Origin: Bradyrhizobium sp. CCBAU 53338
GTDB lineage: Bacteria; Pseudomonadota; Alphaproteobacteria; Rhizobiales; Xanthobacteraceae
Assembly (NCBI RefSeq): GCF_015291665.1
Contig: NZ_CP030048.1
Span: 7,227,501-7,291,500 of the forward strand
Length of the DNA stretch: 64,000 nt
Reading direction: 5' to 3'
Position numbers and translations under genes: made by a program. The notes below the pieces were generated by a model. It was not told the DNA's origin, did no database searches, and saw only the letters and a program-made list of their open reading frames with translations. Positions 61,001-64,000 of the stretch are shown here, piece by piece (position 1 is the first letter of the stretch; each line of letters starts with the position of its first letter).

Positions 61001-61735
61001 TCACCCGTGACAGCAAGCGCCCTTCGCCTGTGGCTCGTACTGGTCCCGCAGGCGAACCCAATCCATCGGATAGGGCAACCCTTCTTCGTGACGGCCGAGC
61101 GGGGTAAGGTCGAGATATTGATAAGCGGCGTTCATCATGTCGAGGCCGCGGGCGAAGCAAGAGTAGGTATGAAAGATCTCGCCGGCTTCGTTGCGGAAGA
61201 ACACGCTGATGCCGGGCAGCTCGGGCCCATAGAACGGTGTGGTGCCGAAATTGTATTTCGGTACGCCCCGATCGATCTGCTCGGGCGTGAACGAGACCTC
61301 GTAATCGTAGTTGAAGTCGCTGCCGCCTGACGACACCCAGTCAAAACTCCAGCCCATGCGCTTCTTGAACGCCTCGAGCTTTTCGACTGGCGCCAGCGAG
61401 ACTGCGACCATGGTGGTGTCGCGCGCCGCCAGATGCGGCACCATCCGCTCGAACCCGTCGACCCAGAACGAGCAGCTCTTGCAGGCCGCCTCCCAATCCG
61501 GCGCGAACATCACGTGCTGGACCACGAGCTGCGGGCGGCCCTTGAAGAGATCGTCGAGCGTCACCTTGCCATTCGGCCCGTCGAACACGTAGTTCTTGTC
61601 GACCTTCACCCAGGGCAGCGCGCGGCGCTCCTCGGCCAGTCGCTCGCGCGCCTGCGAAAACTCCTTTTCGTGCGCCAGATGGGCTTTGCGGGCGGCGACC
61701 CATTGCTCGCGCGAGACGATCTGATGTTGCTGCAT
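61001..61735 (-). CDS. DUF899 thioredoxin-like protein
   Basis: A 244-residue DUF899 family protein with a thioredoxin-like fold. Family blocks: REQWVAARKAHLAHEKEFSQ, RALPWVKVDKNYVFDGPNG, MFAPDWEAACKSCSFWVDGF (CxxC as CKSC), and FFRNEAGEIFHTYSCFARG. The CxxC pair suggests redox activity, but no reaction is established. It lies 21 bp downstream of the SRPBCC gene, forming the common ArsR-SRPBCC-DUF899 set. Confidence 0.92.
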   Translation of the reverse strand: MQQHQIVSREQWVAARKAHLAHEKEFSQARERLAEERRALPWVKVDKNYVFDGPNGKVTLDDLFKGRPQLVVQHVMFAPDWEAACKSCSFWVDGFERMVPHLAARDTTMVAVSLAPVEKLEAFKKRMGWSFDWVSSGGSDFNYDYEVSFTPEQIDRGVPKYNFGTTPFYGPELPGISVFFRNEAGEIFHTYSCFARGLDMMNAAYQYLDLTPLGRHEEGLPYPMDWVRLRDQYEPQAKGACCHG

Positions 61736-61756
61736 GGTATCCTCCTCGGACGAAGA

Positions 61757-62224
61757 TCAGGCGACGAAGCTCTCGAGCTTGTCGAAGAACGAGCTCCAGC
61801 CGCGCTGGTGGTTGTCGCGCGCGGTCTCGTCGAAGAACTGGGCGTGATGGAAGATCATCAACGTGCCGGCGCTGTCGGGCTTCAGCGAGATCGTCACCAG
61901 CGATTCGCGCTCGGGCGTCGAATGCCAGGCCCAGGTGAAGACCAGGCGCTCGTTCGGCACCACCTCGCGGTAGATGCCGCCGGCCTCGAAATACTCGCCG
62001 TCGTCGCGCGTGAACGAGATGCGATAGCGGCCGCCGGTACGAACATCGAGCTCGGCCTTCAGCGTCGCCGGCTTCATGCTCGGCGGCCCGAACCACTGCA
62101 CTAGCTGCGCGGCCTGCGTCCAGGCGGCGAAGACTTTTTCCGGCCGCGCGCGGAGGCGCCGCGTGAGCGTGAGGCTTGGACCTTCGCTTGCGCGTTCGGC
62201 GGCACCGGCGGCTGCGTTGACCAT
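61757..62224 (-). CDS. SRPBCC (AHSA1-like) domain protein
   Basis: A 155-residue START-like lipid- or hydrophobe-binding fold. It begins with a variable 20-residue arm, then LTLTRRLRARPEKVFAAWTQ, the WFGPPSMKP turn, GGRYRISF and LVFTWAWHSTPERESLVTIS. It is second in the regulator-SRPBCC-DUF899 operon. Its first 124 bases lie inside the 3' end of the ArsR-type gene in another frame. Confidence 0.9.
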   Translation of the reverse strand: MVNAAAGAAERASEGPSLTLTRRLRARPEKVFAAWTQAAQLVQWFGPPSMKPATLKAELDVRTGGRYRISFTRDDGEYFEAGGIYREVVPNERLVFTWAWHSTPERESLVTISLKPDSAGTLMIFHHAQFFDETARDNHQRGWSSFFDKLESFVA

Positions 62225-62553
62225 GGTTTGTCCTCCACAAAGTCGGCAAGGCGGTCGAACCTCTCGGACCAGAATTGCGCATAGCGATTGAGCCAGTTCA
62301 TCGCCCGCTCCATCGGATGCGCGCTGAGCCGGCAGGACACCGTGCGCCCGGTCTTCTCGCGCACGATCAGGCCCGCGTCCGTGAGCACGTCGAGATGCTT
62401 CATGATTGCGGGCAGCGAGATCGCGAACGGCGCCGCCAGCTCGCTCACCGACAGGCCGTCCTTTTCGCCGAGACGCGCCAGCAATGCGCGCCGGGTCGGA
62501 TCGGACAGCGCGGCGAAGGTGCGATCGAGCGTCGCGTCCTGATACTTAACCAT
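62101..62553 (-). CDS. ArsR family transcriptional regulator
   Basis: A 150-residue winged-helix repressor: YQDATLDRTFAALSDPTRRA, then LSVSELAAPFAISLPAIMKH (recognition helix) and VSCRLSAHPMERAMNWLNRY. The metal-binding Cys of true ArsR sensors are missing, as in the subgroup paired with SRPBCC proteins. The C-terminal 40 residues are Arg/Ser/Pro-rich and come from the part overlapping the SRPBCC gene by 124 bp. Start at ATG 62553; an ATG 12 bases upstream is also possible. Confidence 0.88.
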   Translation of the reverse strand: MVKYQDATLDRTFAALSDPTRRALLARLGEKDGLSVSELAAPFAISLPAIMKHLDVLTDAGLIVREKTGRTVSCRLSAHPMERAMNWLNRYAQFWSERFDRLADFVEDKPWSTQPPVPPNAQAKVQASRSRGASARGRKKSSPPGRRPRS

Positions 62554-62605
62554 ACGGTTTAGCATACGCGCAGATGCCATTCCGTCAAGGGGAAACCCAC
62601 GCAAG

Positions 62606-62631
62606 CAAAAAGCCCCGCCTTCCGGCGGGGC
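62606..62631 (-). terminator. Rho-independent terminator
   Basis: Hairpin GCCCCGCC (62612-62619), loop TTCC, GGCGGGGC (62624-62631). On the reverse strand it is followed by TTTTTG, giving a classic terminator 26 bp past the stop of the solute-binding protein gene. Confidence 0.85.
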
Positions 62632-62657
62632 TTCGTTCGTGGTCGATCACGAGACTG

Positions 62658-63632
62658 CTACTCAACCTTGAGGCCGGCGAACTCGACGACCTTCTTCCAC
62701 TTGGCGGTCTCGGCCTCGATGTCCTTGCCGAACGCCTCTGGCGTCTCCACCAGCGGATCGCCGCCGAGCTCGACCAGGCGCCTGGTCATGTCGGGCTCCT
62801 TCATGAGCGTGTTCACCTCGTTGTTGAGCTTGGCGATCAGGTCCTTGGGCATGTTCTTCGGTGCGCCCATGCCGAACAGCGCGCTCGCCTCGTAGCCTTT
62901 CACGGTCTCGCCGATCGCCGGCACGTCGGGCAGCTGCGGCGAGCGCTGCGCCGTGGTGACGCCGAGCGCGCGAAGCGAGCCGGAGCGGATGTGCTGGATG
63001 ATCGAGGGCATGTTGTCGAAGATCACCTGCACCTGGCCGCCGAGCATGTCGGTGATGGCGGGCGCTGCGCCGCGATAGGGCACGTGCTGCATCTTGCAGC
63101 CGGTCATCGCCATGAACATTTCGCCGGACAGATGCACCGAGGTGCCGTTGCCTGAGGAAGCCATGTTCACCTTGCCGGGATTGGCCTTCACATACTCGAT
63201 GAACTCGGCGACGGTCTTGGCCGGCACGTCCTTGTTCACGGTCATCACGTTCGGCACGCGCTGGAACGCGGCGATCGGCGCGATGTCACGGACGAAGTTG
63301 AACTTGAGATTGGTGTAGAGCGTGGAGTTGATGTAGTTCGCCGGGTTGACCAGCAGCACGGTGTAGCCGTCGGGCTCGGCGTTCACGACGGATTCGGTGC
63401 CGATATTGTTGCCGGCGCCCGGCTTGTTCTCGATCACGAATTGCTGGCCGAGCCGCTCCGACAACCGCTGGCCGATCAACCTTGCCAGAATGTCGGTGGC
63501 GCCGCCCGGCGGATAACCGACCACGAACTTCACCGGCCGAGACGGATAGTCCGCTGCAAAGGCTTTCGACAGCGGGCTGGCTGCAAGCGGGGTGGCGGCG
63601 AGCAGGCCCAGCGCGGAACGGCGAGTGATCAT
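62658..63632 (-). CDS. Bug-family tripartite tricarboxylate transporter solute-binding protein
   Basis: A 324-residue periplasmic binding protein of the TctC/Bug family. A twin-arginine-like signal (TRRSALGLLAATPLAASPLS) is followed by YPSRPVKFVVGYPPGGATDI, IENKPGAGNNIGTE, the LVNPANYINSTLY region and VQVIFDNMPSIIQHIRSG. It binds small carboxylates or aromatic acids; the ligand is unknown. No TctA/TctB membrane genes are adjacent, as is usual for orphan Bug proteins. Start at ATG 63632, not the longer frame to 63770, because the signal peptide begins there. Confidence 0.93.
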   Translation of the reverse strand: MITRRSALGLLAATPLAASPLSKAFAADYPSRPVKFVVGYPPGGATDILARLIGQRLSERLGQQFVIENKPGAGNNIGTESVVNAEPDGYTVLLVNPANYINSTLYTNLKFNFVRDIAPIAAFQRVPNVMTVNKDVPAKTVAEFIEYVKANPGKVNMASSGNGTSVHLSGEMFMAMTGCKMQHVPYRGAAPAITDMLGGQVQVIFDNMPSIIQHIRSGSLRALGVTTAQRSPQLPDVPAIGETVKGYEASALFGMGAPKNMPKDLIAKLNNEVNTLMKEPDMTRRLVELGGDPLVETPEAFGKDIEAETAKWKKVVEFAGLKVE

Positions 63633-63740
63633 CTCGAGGGTTCTCCCAGTGTTGTTCTTGATGGCGGCGTCAGCGGCCTTGTAACAAAGCCCGCCCTTTG
63701 CGAAAAGTGCGCCAGGCTCATGGCGACGAAAGGATAAGGC

Positions 63741-64000
63741 ATGCCCGTCAAGGTCCAGGCCCTCGATCACCTCGTGATCAACGTCGCCGACGTCGCTGTC
63801 ACTACCGAGTGGTATCGCAAGATCCTCGGCATGGAAGTCAAGGTGTTCGATCCCGGCGGCGGCAAAGCGCCGCGGACCTCACTTCAGTTTGGTCAACAGA
63901 AGATCAACGTCCGGCCGCGCGACGCCGACAAGGTGGAGTGGTTCACCGCCGACCACCAGACCGCCGGCAGCGAGGATCTGTGCTTCCTCACGTCCTCGAC
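63741..64000 (+). CDS. VOC (glyoxalase/dioxygenase-like) family protein, 3' end outside window
   Basis: The first 86 residues are visible: VQALDHLVINVADVAVTTEW, then YRKILGMEVKVFDPG and a LQFGQQKINVRP strand. This is the first beta-alpha-beta-beta-beta module of the vicinal-oxygen-chelate fold, with a metal-ligand His in DHLVINV. Substrate unknown. ATG 63741 is preceded by AAGGATAAGG. It is divergent from the Bug protein gene. Confidence 0.88.
   Translation, partial: MPVKVQALDHLVINVADVAVTTEWYRKILGMEVKVFDPGGGKAPRTSLQFGQQKINVRPRDADKVEWFTADHQTAGSEDLCFLTSS

Overview
The window looks like a piece of an alphaproteobacterial chromosome of the Bradyrhizobium type. It has GC-rich core genes and families typical of that group: a HWE-type histidine kinase, a Bug-type solute-binding protein, DUF899 and SRPBCC genes, palindromic intergenic repeats, and a tRNA-Arg(CCG) used as an integration site. 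This assignment is inferred from protein families and composition, not from a database match.

Layout. Positions 1-13,150 are core: an esterase (partial), an MFS exporter, an LLM flavin monooxygenase, a cytochrome P450, a HWE histidine kinase, and three c-di-GMP genes in a row. Positions 13,161-54,351 form a composite genomic island. It is bounded by an 84-bp direct repeat made of a tRNA-Arg(CCG) 5' part plus upstream flank; the left copy is a broken tRNA and the right copy is intact. Positions 54,390-64,000 are core again: DUF1330, 3-methyladenine glycosylase, metallophosphoesterase, cyclic-nucleotide-binding protein, a polyprenyl synthase operon, an exported trypsin-like protease, an ArsR-SRPBCC-DUF899 cluster, a Bug-type solute-binding protein and a VOC protein (partial).

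The island is a stack of mobility and conflict modules of visibly lower GC. In order it carries: a zinc-ribbon/class III cyclase/STAND/TPR protein; an HExxH metallopeptidase with a lysine-tailed partner; a gene cut by a 1,321-bp IS3-family element; an HNH_2 endonuclease; a serine recombinase translationally coupled to two ParB/RepB-like genes; a predicted transmembrane NACHT ATPase with an exported partner, flanked by imperfect repeats; a ribbon-helix-helix protein; an operon encoding a small protein and a 950-residue SAMHD1-like HD / phosphoribosyltransferase-like fusion; a UPF0489 protein; a tyrosine integrase; a plasmid- or phage-like remnant (iteron-like repeats, tape-measure C-terminus, operator-like dyads); a class 1 DISARM operon drmD-drmMI-drmA-drmB without drmC; and a HEPN ribonuclease-like protein beside the right boundary.

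The genes make sense as a defence island assembled by several integration events. DISARM is the one recognised anti-phage system. The best candidates for undescribed systems are the NACHT/exported-partner pair (25.7-29.8 kb) and the HD-phosphoribosyltransferase operon (30.9-34.2 kb). No CRISPR array or rRNA was seen.
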